DNA of 64,000 nucleotides from Paenarthrobacter nitroguajacolicus (GCF_029952445.1 NZ_JAQPPK010000004.1:62001-126000), one strand, 5' to 3'; shown: positions 1 through 8,477, counted from the stretch's first letter. Program-made: numbers and translations. Notes: a model not told the origin generated them from the sequence alone.

Positions 1-1
1 T

Positions 2-757
2 TCGTCGTTGGCGCAGGGCCTCCGTTTGGTCCGGCTGGTCACGGACCGCGAAAAACAGGGGCGCCAACTCCTGGGAGTCTCCCAGTTGGCTGCTGAACTG
101 GACATGGAGCAAAGTCGTGTTTCGCGTTTGGCCCAGGAATTGTGTGATCTTGGATTGCTGGAACGAGTTGAACGGGGTCCATTCCGGACAGGTCCGCGAT
201 TCTTCACGTTGGCGGCTTCATTGAACGCCGGCTGGGTCCACCAATCAAGGGCCGAGCTGGAAGAACTGGTGGCATCTTTCGGGCTGAGGTCCAGGCTCTC
301 CGTACGTGACGATGTCCGGGTACTCCTGCTTCGCTCTTCCTCCAACAACTCTGTGCTGGGCGGCTTCGCCAAGCCCGGCATGGTGACTCCTGTCTGGTGC
401 ACGGGAGCAGGCAGGGCGTTGCTCTGGGACCACGCGCCCAAGGAGCTCGAAGAGCTGCTCCGCGAAGTCAACTTCATCGGCGTCGGCGGCCCGGCAGCAG
501 CGCATTCGGCAGCAGAAGTCGCGGCACTGATGGACCGTGACAAGCCTCAGGGGTTCGTCCTTGCTGCCGAAGAATTTGAGCACGGCATCTGGGAGCTGGC
601 AGTTCCTGTGCGATCGGGCGGGGGTCGCATTGTTGCGGCAGTCAGCGTGCTTGGCAGCCGAGCCGACCTCGAGAAAGCAGCATCGGACATCGCGTCGGTG
701 CTCCAGTCCACGGCCGATCGACTCGGCACGGCGGCTGCGTCCGCGGCCCAGAATTGA
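2..757 (+). CDS. IclR-family transcriptional regulator, 5' end cut by window edge
   Basis: The reading frame is open to the first base, so the true start lies outside the window. A TTG at 8 is the first possible start, but there is no room to see a ribosome site. The N-terminal third has a winged helix-turn-helix (core residues QSRVSRLAQELCDLGLL). The rest matches the IclR effector domain, including a GAGRALLWD segment typical of that fold. It is related to the convergent IclR gene at 857-1621. The last codons (AAQN) are formed by the first unit of a 16-bp tandem repeat that fills the gap to that gene. IclR proteins bind small aromatic or organic acids and control nearby catabolic genes; the target here is unknown. 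Confidence 0.85.
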   Translation, partial: SSLAQGLRLVRLVTDREKQGRQLLGVSQLAAELDMEQSRVSRLAQELCDLGLLERVERGPFRTGPRFFTLAASLNAGWVHQSRAELEELVASFGLRSRLSVRDDVRVLLLRSSSNNSVLGGFAKPGMVTPVWCTGAGRALLWDHAPKELEELLREVNFIGVGGPAAAHSAAEVAALMDRDKPQGFVLAAEEFEHGIWELAVPVRSGGGRIVAAVSVLGSRADLEKAASDIASVLQSTADRLGTAAASAAQN

Positions 758-854
758 CCCGGCCCAGAATTGACGCCGCCCAAACCTGACCCGGCCCAGA
801 ACTGGCTGGCGCAGACGTGACCCGGCCCAGAACTGGCGCGGCTCAGAACTGACC
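744..854. repeat. Tandem array of about seven 16-bp degenerate units
   Basis: Units resembling CGGCCCAGAAYTGAC start at about 744, 760, 776, 792, 808, 823 and 839, giving a 16-bp period. The first unit overlaps the end of the upstream IclR gene and the last reaches the stop region of the convergent IclR gene. No terminator-like stem with a T run is obvious here. The role is unknown. Confidence 0.8.
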
Positions 855-856
855 GG

Positions 857-1621
857 TTACCCCGGGCGGCCGCCCACTGTGGACTCGAGCCAGTCCCGCC
901 ATGCCGCGAGAGCCGTGGCGAAAGCGTCACGCTGCGGTTCCAGCCGGGACTTTGGGCCGACAATCTGCAGGGCCGCGGCAACTTCGCCCTTGAAATCCCG
1001 AACGGGGGCGGACAGGGAGTAAAGTCCCGGCTCCGCTTCTTCGTCCACGATTGAGTAGCCGCGCAGGCGTGCCTTCGTCAGCCGCTCCAGGAGGTCGTCG
1101 ACGGATACCGGAGTATTGGGCCCGTGCTTTACGAATTCAACCCCATCGAAGATCTTTCGGACTTCGGCGTCAGGCGCATCCCACAGGAGTGCCTGGCCGG
1201 CGTCGCTGCAATAGGCAGGGTAGGGGCGGCCAAGCCAGGAACCCACGAGGTTGGCGCTCTCGGGCACCTGCTCACCAATAGTGACCGTGCTGTTTCCGCT
1301 CAACACACCCAGGAAGCAGGCTTCGTTGGTCTCGGAGGCGAGGCCCTCCAGGGCCGTCAGACCGTCAGTTTTCAGCCGTTGCTCGGTGACCAACTGGGCG
1401 TCCGTCAGGATGGACCAGTCCAGGCAGTACTCGCGCTGGTCGGTCCTTGTGAGGAAGCCTTCCTGCTGCGCACCCTTGAGGCTTCGCGACACCTGGCTGC
1501 GGTCCTTGTCCAGGCGGGCAGCAATGTCCGCCACCGTACCGCCGTCGAATCCTTCAGCATGACGCGCCCCAACGCTGAGTAAGGCCATCATGCCGCGGCC
1601 CATGCTGGAGGTCTTTGACAT
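857..1621 (-). CDS. IclR-family transcriptional regulator
   Basis: A 254-residue protein of normal IclR length. An N-terminal winged helix-turn-helix (around residues 10-65, DIAARLDKDRSQVSRSLKG) is followed by an effector domain with the DAGQALLWD segment. It lies 42 bp downstream of the cyclase gene on the same strand and is probably the last gene of the run 2844 to 857 (Nif3-like protein, cyclase, regulator). This suggests it controls that small operon, perhaps together with the dioxygenase across the divergent promoter. Effector and operator are not known. Confidence 0.88.
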   Translation of the reverse strand: MSKTSSMGRGMMALLSVGARHAEGFDGGTVADIAARLDKDRSQVSRSLKGAQQEGFLTRTDQREYCLDWSILTDAQLVTEQRLKTDGLTALEGLASETNEACFLGVLSGNSTVTIGEQVPESANLVGSWLGRPYPAYCSDAGQALLWDAPDAEVRKIFDGVEFVKHGPNTPVSVDDLLERLTKARLRGYSIVDEEAEPGLYSLSAPVRDFKGEVAAALQIVGPKSRLEPQRDAFATALAAWRDWLESTVGGRPG

Positions 1622-1663
1622 GGATTGATTCTAGCTACCCCAATGGGCCGCCGAGCCCGGGGT

Positions 1664-2398
1664 CTAGTGGATGGCGAAGACCCGAGCCGGGAATCCGCTG
1701 CCCTCCAAGGGTTTTGCCCACGTGGCGATCATCATGGCGCCGGATTCGGGGAGCCCATCCAGGTTTGCCAGGAGTTCGATCTGCCACTTGTCCTGAGCCA
1801 AGACGTAGGTCTCCAAGCTGAAGTCCTGCCGGGACGTTGCCATACCCGGATCCGTGTCCGTCTGCTCATGGCCCACTGCAGAAACGGAACGCTCCTCGAT
1901 CAGGTATTGCAGGACCTCTTTGGACCACCCCGGTGTGTGGCTGACGCCGTCGTCGTCCTTGTTGGCCATGGCTGATGCGTCGGGCCAGCGGTTGCTCCAA
2001 CCCGTACGCAAGGCGACGAACGCGCCTGCGGGAATGACGCCGTTCCGGGCCTCCCACTGCCGGACATCCTCGAGGGCGGGGGTTGCATCCGCATTGCTTC
2101 GGACCTGGGGGCTGATGTCCAGGACAACCAGTGGCAGCATCATGTCCTCCACAGGTATCTGGTCCAGGGTCCGGCCGCCCCGCACAAAATGCGACGGCGG
2201 ATCCACGTGAGTGCCCCACTGGCCAACTATGGAGTACCTATGGGCGGTGAAACCGTCGCCCTTCTCCATGTCGAAGAGGGCTTCCCTGGTCTCATCGGGG
2301 AAGGCCGGAAAATGTGGCTGTCCGGGGTGGAAGGCATGGGTCAGGTCAGTAAAAGTCCTGTTGCGGAGAAGTGGCGCCACTTCTTCCCAGAGACTCAT
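1664..2398 (-). CDS. Cyclase-family metal-dependent hydrolase (kynurenine formamidase/isatin hydrolase superfamily)
   Basis: A 244-residue protein with the hallmark metal-binding segment WGTHVDPPSHF (GTHxDxPxH pattern) at about residues 59-69, and a second conserved region GHEQTDTDPG near residue 170. Members hydrolyse cyclic or formylated amides such as isatin or N-formylkynurenine, using Mn or Zn. The ATG overlaps the upstream gene's stop (ATGA at 2395-2398), so the two are translationally coupled. An IclR regulator follows and an exported intradiol dioxygenase-like gene lies across the divergent promoter, which suggests aromatic or indole-derived substrates. The exact reaction cannot be read from sequence. 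Confidence 0.85.
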   Translation of the reverse strand: MSLWEEVAPLLRNRTFTDLTHAFHPGQPHFPAFPDETREALFDMEKGDGFTAHRYSIVGQWGTHVDPPSHFVRGGRTLDQIPVEDMMLPLVVLDISPQVRSNADATPALEDVRQWEARNGVIPAGAFVALRTGWSNRWPDASAMANKDDDGVSHTPGWSKEVLQYLIEERSVSAVGHEQTDTDPGMATSRQDFSLETYVLAQDKWQIELLANLDGLPESGAMMIATWAKPLEGSGFPARVFAIH

Positions 2399-2844
2399 GA
2401 CGCCACCCGCATTTCCGGGCTGGAGGCTGCGACGCTGCTGGAAACGCTCAGGGGTCCCGAGACTTCAATGACGGGCACCTCCCATGGGTGGATGTCCACA
2501 ATTGCCTGGACGAGCCTTTGCACGGCGTCGTCGTCCAGGGAGTCGTCAAAGTAGGTGGTGAACACGAAGGTGGGGGAGATGGTGCGCTGGCCTACGCTGC
2601 CCAGGGTGGGGTTGGCCCCTTCTGCCACGGTAAACCCTTCAAAACCGGCGGAGGACTCGAATACATGGTGGTAGTTGCCGAAGCCGCCGAGTTCAGGGAT
2701 TGCGGTTAGTGCGTCCAGCAGGGAGGCAATACCGGAATCAGCCTCGAGGGCGTGTAGTTGGCCGCTGGCGAGTTGGGTCATGGTCTCCACCGGAATGGGC
2801 CAGTGAATGCGGAGCTTCCGCACCGGTTTCAGTTCAATATTCAT
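2395..2844 (-). CDS. Stand-alone Nif3-insert/CutA-like domain protein
   Basis: A 149-residue protein. Residues about 50-130 carry the signature of the PII/CutA-like insert domain of Nif3/YqfO proteins: a GNYHHVFES segment, then EGANPTLGSVG, and near the end HPWEVPVIEV (compare HPYExP in Nif3 and CutA). The Nif3 metal domains are absent, so this is the small domain alone. The last four bases overlap the cyclase start. It may bind a metal or act as a sensor or assembly partner of the cyclase; this is inference. The last 20 residues are Ser/Ala rich and look disordered. Confidence 0.7.
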   Translation of the reverse strand: MNIELKPVRKLRIHWPIPVETMTQLASGQLHALEADSGIASLLDALTAIPELGGFGNYHHVFESSAGFEGFTVAEGANPTLGSVGQRTISPTFVFTTYFDDSLDDDAVQRLVQAIVDIHPWEVPVIEVSGPLSVSSSVAASSPEMRVAS

Positions 2845-2905
2845 GGCAGGGGCCTTCCGTCAGTTGCTGTTGCATGCCATCGTGCCATGACGTGACGAGC
2901 ATTAC

Positions 2906-2923
2906 AAGCATATGGAAATGCTT
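2906..2923. promoter_or_regulatory. Inverted repeat AAGCAT-N6-ATGCTT in the divergent promoter region
   Basis: It lies between the divergent Nif3-like gene (start 2844) and dioxygenase-like gene (start 3021). The arms are perfect 6-mers. It is a plausible operator for the local IclR regulator, but no experimental link is visible. Confidence 0.3.
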
Positions 2924-3020
2924 ATTGTGCACATGCTGGTTGGCGGAAGCCATGCTCAGCCGCACTCCCGCCATGCTTTCCCCATGTACAAGGCATAGCC
3001 TGCGCGGGTTTGATGGAGTC

Positions 3021-3908
3021 ATGACATCTCCCCACTCGAACCACGACAGGGGCCTGGCGTTCGACCTCTCCACACTGCTCAGCCGGCGGCGTACTTTGGG
3101 CGTGCTTTTGGGCACGGGCACGGCTGCCGCGCTTGCCGCCTGCACTCCTGGCCCTGGAGGTGGCAGCGCGACGCCGTCGGGAACCTCCAGCGGGACCGTC
3201 ACCCCAGCGCAAAGCACGACGGCGGCCACCTCGCCTTCCGCCCAGGCCACCAGTACCGTGACGCGTGCCTTCGCCGAATGCGGTGTGGAGATCCCCGGGG
3301 AAACCCTGGGCCCCTATCCCGGCGACGGCTCCAACGGACCGAATGTGCTGGAGGCCTCGGGCGTGGTGCGACGCGACATCAGGTCCAGTTTCGGCACCTC
3401 GGATACGAAGGCTGCCGGAGTGCCCTTGACCGTCACCCTGACCCTGTTGGATAACGCCAACGGTTGCTCGCCGATGGCCGGCGCGGCTGTCTACGTGTGG
3501 CACTGCGACCAGAACGGCAAGTATTCGCTCTACGACCGGGGTTTGGAAAATGAGAACTACCTCCGAGGCGTGCAGGAGGCGGATGCCAACGGCCAGCTGA
3601 CGTTCAGCACCATCTATCCGGGCGCCTACATGGGCCGCTGGCCTCATATTCACTTTGAGGTATTTGAGTCCCTGAGCAACACGAGCAAAGCAGGCCAGGT
3701 GCTGGCCGTCTCACAGATTGCCCTGACTGAGAGCGCCTGCAAGACCGTCTACGCCACCGCAGGCTACGAGGCGAGTGCCCGCAGTTTCCCGAAGACCACA
3801 CTGGCCTCCGATAACGTCTTTGGTGACGATGGAGGCATATACCAATTGGCGACTATTTCGGGTTCAGTTGCCGGCGGGTATACCGCGGCTTTGAGCGTCA
3901 CCATCTAG
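3021..3908 (+). CDS. Exported lipoprotein with intradiol ring-cleavage dioxygenase fold
   Basis: The ATG at 3021 gives 295 residues. A longer reading from 2700 runs through the divergent promoter and is unlikely. The N-terminus has three arginines (residues 22-24), a hydrophobic stretch and a lipobox ending at Cys41 (ALAAC), so Tat export as a lipoprotein is likely. A low-complexity Ser/Thr/Ala linker follows. The catalytic part shows VWHCDQNGKYS, NYLRGVQEAD and GRWPHIHFEVF, which supply the Tyr/His Fe(III) ligands of the protocatechuate 3,4-dioxygenase superfamily. Extracytoplasmic members of this family are common in actinobacteria and their substrates are mostly unknown. It is divergent from the cyclase operon. 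Confidence 0.85.
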   Translation: MTSPHSNHDRGLAFDLSTLLSRRRTLGVLLGTGTAAALAACTPGPGGGSATPSGTSSGTVTPAQSTTAATSPSAQATSTVTRAFAECGVEIPGETLGPYPGDGSNGPNVLEASGVVRRDIRSSFGTSDTKAAGVPLTVTLTLLDNANGCSPMAGAAVYVWHCDQNGKYSLYDRGLENENYLRGVQEADANGQLTFSTIYPGAYMGRWPHIHFEVFESLSNTSKAGQVLAVSQIALTESACKTVYATAGYEASARSFPKTTLASDNVFGDDGGIYQLATISGSVAGGYTAALSVTI

Positions 3909-3971
3909 CCCGTACGGAGTCCGGAACCAGCCCGGAATCTCTGCTCAACCCATCCGGCTAGACTCGGGGAC

Positions 3972-5279
3972 ATGCCTTCAAACGACTCCGCAGCAGTTGA
4001 CCACATCCAGGATCTCGGTGCGTATGTCTCGGCGTCGCCGTCGAGCTTCCACGCAGTGCACGAAGCGGGCCGCCGCTTGGACGCGGCCGGTTTCACCGGA
4101 TTGGACGAGCGTCAGCCCTGGGAGGGCGGGGCGGGCAAGTTCTACATCATCCGCGACGGCGCGCTGATCGCCTGGGTGACCCCGGAGGACGCAGGACCCA
4201 CCACGGCTTTCAACATCCTGGGCGCCCACACCGACTCGCCGTCGTTCAAATTGAAGCCCAAGCCCACCACGGGCAAATTCGGTTGGCTGCAAGCGGGTGT
4301 GGAGGTTTACGGCGGTCCGCTCCTTAATTCGTGGCTGGACCGCGAATTGCAGCTCGCCGGCCGCCTGGTGATGCGCGACGGCACCCAGCACCTCACCTCC
4401 ACAGGACCCCTCCTGCGCTTTCCCCAGTTGGCAATCCACCTGGACCGGGGCGTCAACGACAACGGGCTTCACCTGTCGAAGCAGCAGCACATGAACCCGA
4501 TCTTCGGCCAGGGTGATCCCGTTGGTGAGGATCTCTTGGGGCTGCTGGCGGAAGGCGTTGGAGGCGCCACGGTGGATGCTTCCGAAATCGGCGGATACGA
4601 CGTCGTGGTGGCGGACACGCAGGCACCTGCGATTTTCGGGGCCAAGGGCGAGTTCTTCGCTTCAGGCCGCATGGACAACCTCTCCTCCACGCACGCGGGG
4701 CTGGTGGCATTGATAGCGCATGCTGCAACCTCCCCGAAGAACGGACCGATCGCTGTTCTTGCCGCGTTCGACCACGAGGAGATTGGCTCCAATTCCCGCT
4801 CCGGCGCCTGCGGTCCCATTCTCGAGGACGTTCTTGTGCGTATCTCCGATGGTTTAGGCGCTTCGGTGACGGAGCGGCGGCAGGCCGTGGCGGCGTCGTT
4901 CTGTGTTTCCGCAGATGCCGGCCACGCCGTTCACCCGAACTATTCCGAGAAGCACGACCCCGTGAACAAGCCGGTGCTCAACGGTGGTCCACTGCTTAAG
5001 ATCAACGCCAACCAGCGGTACGCCACCGATGCCGCGGGAGCTGCGCTTTGGGCCAGGTTGTGCGCTGACGCAGAGATTCCTTACCAGGAATACGTTTCCA
5101 ACAACGATCTTCCCTGCGGCTCAACCATCGGGCCCCTGACTGCGACGCGGTTGGGAATCCGGACTGTGGACGTCGGTGTCCCGCTGCTGTCCATGCACTC
5201 GGCGCGTGAGCTCTGCGGGGTCCAGGATCCGTATTACCTCGCATCGGTCACTGAGCTGTTTTTCCGGACCGCGGCGTAG
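3972..5279 (+). CDS. M18-family aminopeptidase (aspartyl aminopeptidase type)
   Basis: A 435-residue cytosolic metallopeptidase of normal M18 length. Metal and catalytic segments are visible: LGAHTDSPSFKLKP, the DNLSSTH region, AAFDHEEIGSNSRSGA (the HEEIGS signature) and SADAGHAVHPNY. M18 enzymes are dodecameric di-zinc peptidases that remove N-terminal acidic residues from peptides. The gene appears to stand alone, with a 63-bp gap after the dioxygenase-like gene and 222 bp before the permease. Confidence 0.93.
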   Translation: MPSNDSAAVDHIQDLGAYVSASPSSFHAVHEAGRRLDAAGFTGLDERQPWEGGAGKFYIIRDGALIAWVTPEDAGPTTAFNILGAHTDSPSFKLKPKPTTGKFGWLQAGVEVYGGPLLNSWLDRELQLAGRLVMRDGTQHLTSTGPLLRFPQLAIHLDRGVNDNGLHLSKQQHMNPIFGQGDPVGEDLLGLLAEGVGGATVDASEIGGYDVVVADTQAPAIFGAKGEFFASGRMDNLSSTHAGLVALIAHAATSPKNGPIAVLAAFDHEEIGSNSRSGACGPILEDVLVRISDGLGASVTERRQAVAASFCVSADAGHAVHPNYSEKHDPVNKPVLNGGPLLKINANQRYATDAAGAALWARLCADAEIPYQEYVSNNDLPCGSTIGPLTATRLGIRTVDVGVPLLSMHSARELCGVQDPYYLASVTELFFRTAA

Positions 5280-5501
5280 CGAAAGCGTCAAACCCTCATT
5301 TCGGGCGTATTTCCATTGTTTTCGCAGGGAAACTTTAGTTTTCTGTGGCTATACATTTTGTGCAGCATTCCTTTTTCGTGACCATCAAAATGTCCAGATG
5401 CACAGGATTCTGACTTTCGAGGCTGGCTACTGTGGGTAAGTCATGTGGCCCGTGGCACACACTCGCGGCCAAACCCAAACCCCAAAGGACGGCGCCGATC
5501 C

Positions 5502-6917
5502 ATGCACGCTGACCAACAGCTCTCAAAATCCTTGAAGCCCCGCCACCTTTCCATGATCGCCATTGCCGGCGTCATTGGAGCAGGACTGTTCGTTGGCTCC
5601 GGTGCTGCCATCCAGCAGGCCGGTCCCGGCATCCTTGTGGCCTATCTGGCCGCAGGCTTGGTGGTCATCCTCGTCATGCGCATGCTTGGTGAGATGGCTG
5701 CGGCCAACCCCGAAACCGGCTCGTTTTCCACATACGCTGACAAGGCCCTTGGCCGCTGGGCCGGGTTCAGTATTGGCTGGCTCTATGCCTGGTTCTGGAT
5801 CATCGTCCTCGGCATCGAGGCCACGGCGGGCGCCGCCATCATGCACCGCTGGGTTCCCGGCGTCGACCAATGGATCTGGGCGCTTCTTCTCATGGTGCTC
5901 CTGACGCTGACCAACCTCGGTTCCGTAAAGTCCTACGGCGAGTTTGAGTTCTGGTTCGCCTCCGTGAAGGTTGCGGCGATCGTCATCTTCCTGCTCGCTG
6001 GAATCGCAGCCATTCTCGGACTGATACCGGGTGTCTCGGCTCCGGGCGTCGCCAACCTCCTGGACCAGGGCGGCTTCATGCCCAACGGTCCCGGTGCCGT
6101 GCTTGCGGGCATCCTCGTGGTGGTGTTCTCCTTCTTCGGGGCTGAAATCGCCACCATCGCTGCGGGCGAATCCGAGAACCCCGTGGATGCCGTCAAGAAG
6201 GCCGTGAAATCCACCGTTTGGCGCATCCTGATCTTCTACATCGGATCCATCGCAATTGTTGTGACCCTCCTGCCATGGAACGACGCATCGGTGGCAAAGA
6301 GCCCGTACGTAGCAGTCATTGAGCTGTACGGAATCCCGGGCGCGGGCACCATCATGGACATCGTGGTGCTCACCTCGGTGCTTTCCTGCCTGAATTCCGG
6401 GCTCTACACTGCAAGCCGCATGCTGTTCTCGCTATCCCAGCGCGGCGATGCGCCCAGGTCCTGGATGAAGATTTCCAAACGCGGGGTTCCGGCCGCAGCC
6501 GTGCTCGCTTCCACCGTAGTTGGGTTCGTGACCGTGGGCCTGAACTACGTCGCCCCGGACTACGTGTTCCTGTTCCTGGTGAACACTTCCGGTGCCATCG
6601 CATTGTTCGTATGGTTGGTCATCGCGAGCTCCCAGCTCATCCTGCGCAAGCGCATGGGTGCGGCGGCCAAGGAGCTTGACCTCAAGATGTGGTTCTTCCC
6701 GTACCTCACATGGATTGCCATCGGCGCCATCGTGGCCCTCATCATCGGAATGGTGATCATCGAGTCCACTCGTCAGTCGCTCTTCCTGTCCCTGGGCCTG
6801 GCTGTTGTTGTGGTGGCCATCGGAGTTCTCCGCTACCGCAACCGTGGCGCAATTCCGGCAGTGGCGACCAGTGCTGAAGCCGAGCGCCAGGACATCGGTT
6901 CCGGCCCGGCGTCGTAA
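5502..6917 (+). CDS. Amino acid permease of the APC superfamily (GABA permease type)
   Basis: I chose the ATG at 5502 (MHADQQLSKSL) because an AAAGGA element precedes it. An upstream in-frame ATG at 5445 would add an Arg/Pro-rich tail. The product is 471 residues with about 12 membrane segments. The first carries the family signature IAIAGVIGAGLFVGSG, and GEMAAANPETGSFSTYAD follows after the second helix. This matches the AAT/GABA permease branch, which imports amino acids with protons. It is monocistronic and ends in a strong hairpin at 6930-6972. The 222 bp upstream are AT-rich and contain no gene. Confidence 0.9.
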   Translation: MHADQQLSKSLKPRHLSMIAIAGVIGAGLFVGSGAAIQQAGPGILVAYLAAGLVVILVMRMLGEMAAANPETGSFSTYADKALGRWAGFSIGWLYAWFWIIVLGIEATAGAAIMHRWVPGVDQWIWALLLMVLLTLTNLGSVKSYGEFEFWFASVKVAAIVIFLLAGIAAILGLIPGVSAPGVANLLDQGGFMPNGPGAVLAGILVVVFSFFGAEIATIAAGESENPVDAVKKAVKSTVWRILIFYIGSIAIVVTLLPWNDASVAKSPYVAVIELYGIPGAGTIMDIVVLTSVLSCLNSGLYTASRMLFSLSQRGDAPRSWMKISKRGVPAAAVLASTVVGFVTVGLNYVAPDYVFLFLVNTSGAIALFVWLVIASSQLILRKRMGAAAKELDLKMWFFPYLTWIAIGAIVALIIGMVIIESTRQSLFLSLGLAVVVVAIGVLRYRNRGAIPAVATSAEAERQDIGSGPAS

Positions 6918-6929
6918 GGATCCTTAAAC

Positions 6930-6972
6930 AACGGGCCAGCCGCCGTCGGAGTTCGACGGCGGCTGCCCCGTT
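6930..6972 (+). terminator. Hairpin terminator after the permease
   Basis: The stem GCCGCCGTCG (6939-6948) pairs with CGACGGCGGC (6954-6963) and extends outward to about 6930/6972 with one mismatch. It lies between two converging genes and may serve both strands. Confidence 0.75.
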
Positions 6973-6993
6973 CCGCTTTTACCGCGGCTTGGC

Positions 6994-7671
6994 CTACTGG
7001 GCCAGGCCGATCACCAGATTGATCGTGACGGCCAGTACCACGGTGCCGAACAGGTACGAGAGCAGGCTGTGCTTCAGGGCCTCAGCCCGGATGCGATGGT
7101 TGCCCAGGTTGGTATCTGATACCTGGTAGGTCATGCCCAGGCTCGTCGCCAGATAGGCAAAGTCCGTGTATTGGGGCGGCCGTTCCTGGTTGAAGCTGAT
7201 GCCGCCTACTTCTCCGCCGGCCTCTTCCGCGGGGCTGTAGTAGAGCTCGGCATAGCGCAGCGTGAAAAGCGTTTGCACCAGCATCCAGGACAGTGCGACG
7301 CACGTAAGCGCCAGCGCACCCGAGGACAGGCGCGATCCGTTGTCCTCGCTATGGGAGTTGACGATCACCGCCACTGCGGCAGCAATACTGGCCAGGTTCG
7401 CGATGAGGATCAGGAGGTCGGTGACGCCGCGTGAAGGGTCCTCGGAGGTTGCGTGCTGTTCCGTTTGGGCTGGATCCATCCTCGCGATCACCAACCAGAC
7501 CCACGCTACATAAATCAGCGCGGCCGTCGCCCATCCCACCGCGGGTGCGTCAACCCAGCTCCCCGTCATCCCCGTGGCGAAGAAAGCGGTTGCACCTGCC
7601 ACCAGCATGGCCACAAAGCGCAGCCTGCTGCGCCGGACCCTGGAGCTTTTCACTTGCCGGGCGCCGTTCAC
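6994..7671 (-). CDS. DUF1345-family integral membrane protein
   Basis: I chose the GTG at 7671 because it overlaps the stop of the preceding small gene (GTGA). The longer frame upstream of it has non-coding-like composition. The product is 225 residues with five or so membrane helices. The segment ISFNQERPPQYTDFAYLATSLGMTYQVSDT, here cited only by its landmarks QYTDFAYLA and TYQVSDT, is the characteristic DUF1345 region. The function of the family is unknown. It is coupled to a 51-residue membrane peptide. Confidence 0.8.
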   Translation of the reverse strand: MNGARQVKSSRVRRSRLRFVAMLVAGATAFFATGMTGSWVDAPAVGWATAALIYVAWVWLVIARMDPAQTEQHATSEDPSRGVTDLLILIANLASIAAAVAVIVNSHSEDNGSRLSSGALALTCVALSWMLVQTLFTLRYAELYYSPAEEAGGEVGGISFNQERPPQYTDFAYLATSLGMTYQVSDTNLGNHRIRAEALKHSLLSYLFGTVVLAVTINLVIGLAQ

Positions 7672-7823
7672 TGTTGTTCCGTCGAGGTTGAGTCGCGGGA
7701 GACCTTCTGCGCCTGGATGATGCCGTCCCGCACCCCGGCACGAACCACGAAGTACAGGGCGTAAAGGGCTATCGCGGCAAAAACAATGGTCAGGACCAGG
7801 TTGTTCAACGGTGTGGCATCCAT
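7668..7823 (-). CDS. Small single-pass membrane protein, 51 residues
   Basis: The reverse strand from the ATG at 7823 encodes MDATPLNNLVLTIVFAAIAL and continues with one transmembrane helix, then a polar tail ending in STSTEQQ. The stop TGA (7670-7668) overlaps the GTG start of the DUF1345 gene by two bases, the usual sign of translational coupling. I do not recognise a family. It may be a subunit or partner of the membrane protein that follows. Confidence 0.6.
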   Translation of the reverse strand: MDATPLNNLVLTIVFAAIALYALYFVVRAGVRDGIIQAQKVSRDSTSTEQQ

Positions 7824-7940
7824 GGCGCCACTCTAACGGGGACTCCCCATGGCGACAGGAATCCACGAAATGGCCATGTTCGTGTTACTGTCTTTGTCGC
7901 TGTCAAGGAGAAAAACGAAAGCGCTTCTCCTGATCACCTT

Positions 7941-8023
7941 GCGCGGGTGGCGGAATGGCAGACGCGCTAGCTTGAGGTGCTAGTCCTCGAAAGGGGGTGG
8001 GGGTTCAAGTCCCCCTCCGCGCA
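7941..8023 (+). tRNA. tRNA-Leu(GAG)
   Basis: An 83-nt class II tRNA. The acceptor stem GCGCGGG pairs with TCCGCGC. The anticodon stem CTAGC/GCTAG encloses the loop TTGAGGT with anticodon GAG. A variable arm follows, then the T arm GGGGGTTCAAGTCCCCC and discriminator A. CCA is not encoded. A strong terminator follows immediately. Confidence 0.95.
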
Positions 8024-8028
8024 CAGAG

Positions 8029-8063
8029 AACCCCCGGGAGATCAATGATCTTCCGGGGGTTTT
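8029..8063 (+). terminator. Rho-independent terminator of tRNA-Leu
   Basis: AACCCCCGG pairs with CCGGGGGTT around a short AT-rich loop, followed by TTTTG. It lies six bases after the tRNA. Confidence 0.85.
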
Positions 8064-8087
8064 GTCGTTTCCGGAGCCGGCGAAGGG

Positions 8088-8426
8088 TCAGGCTCCCGTC
8101 CGCGGCGCGAACATGATGACGCCGACGCCCACAATGCAGATCACGGCGCCTATGACGTCCCATCGGTCCGGACGGAAGCCGTCCACCAGCATTCCCCAGG
8201 CCAGGGAGCCGGCGATGAACACGCCGCCGTATGCAGCAAGTACCCGGCCGAAGTGCGCATCCGGCTGGAAGGCAGCGAAGAAGCCGTAGATTCCAAGCGC
8301 TACGATGCCCAGTCCGGCCCACCACCACGCCTTGCCTTCGCGGACGGCCTGCCAGATCAGCCAAGCACCGCCGATTTCGGCGACCGCGGCCAGGACAAAG
8401 AGTACGACGGACTTCAGGACGGTCAT
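8088..8426 (-). CDS. YnfA-family (UPF0060) small membrane protein
   Basis: A 112-residue protein with four hydrophobic helices. Conserved features are [11 protein letters not shown] in helix 1, [21 protein letters not shown] in the middle (cited by landmarks FQPDAHFGR and AAYGG), and [10 protein letters not shown] at the end. This is the normal length and layout of YnfA proteins, which resemble small multidrug resistance transporters. Transport function is unproven for most members. It is monocistronic, divergent from the rpsF operon and convergent with the tRNA. Confidence 0.9.
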   Translation of the reverse strand: MTVLKSVVLFVLAAVAEIGGAWLIWQAVREGKAWWWAGLGIVALGIYGFFAAFQPDAHFGRVLAAYGGVFIAGSLAWGMLVDGFRPDRWDVIGAVICIVGVGVIMFAPRTGA

Positions 8427-8468
8427 GGATCAAGTATTCACTGCCGGATTAAGCGCCACTGAGGAGGG

Positions 8469-8477
8469 TTATCCACA
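8469..8477 (+). promoter_or_regulatory. Perfect DnaA box TTATCCACA upstream of rpsF
   Basis: An exact consensus DnaA box lies 193 bp before the rpsF start, between the divergent ynfA-like gene and the rpsF leader. The dnaB upstream region contains more of them. Confidence 0.5.

Noticed and set aside
3978..4490. Long minus-strand reading frame inside the M18 aminopeptidase gene
   Set aside because: The plus-strand protein is a clear full-length M18 enzyme; the minus frame is a high-GC shadow without recognisable motifs.
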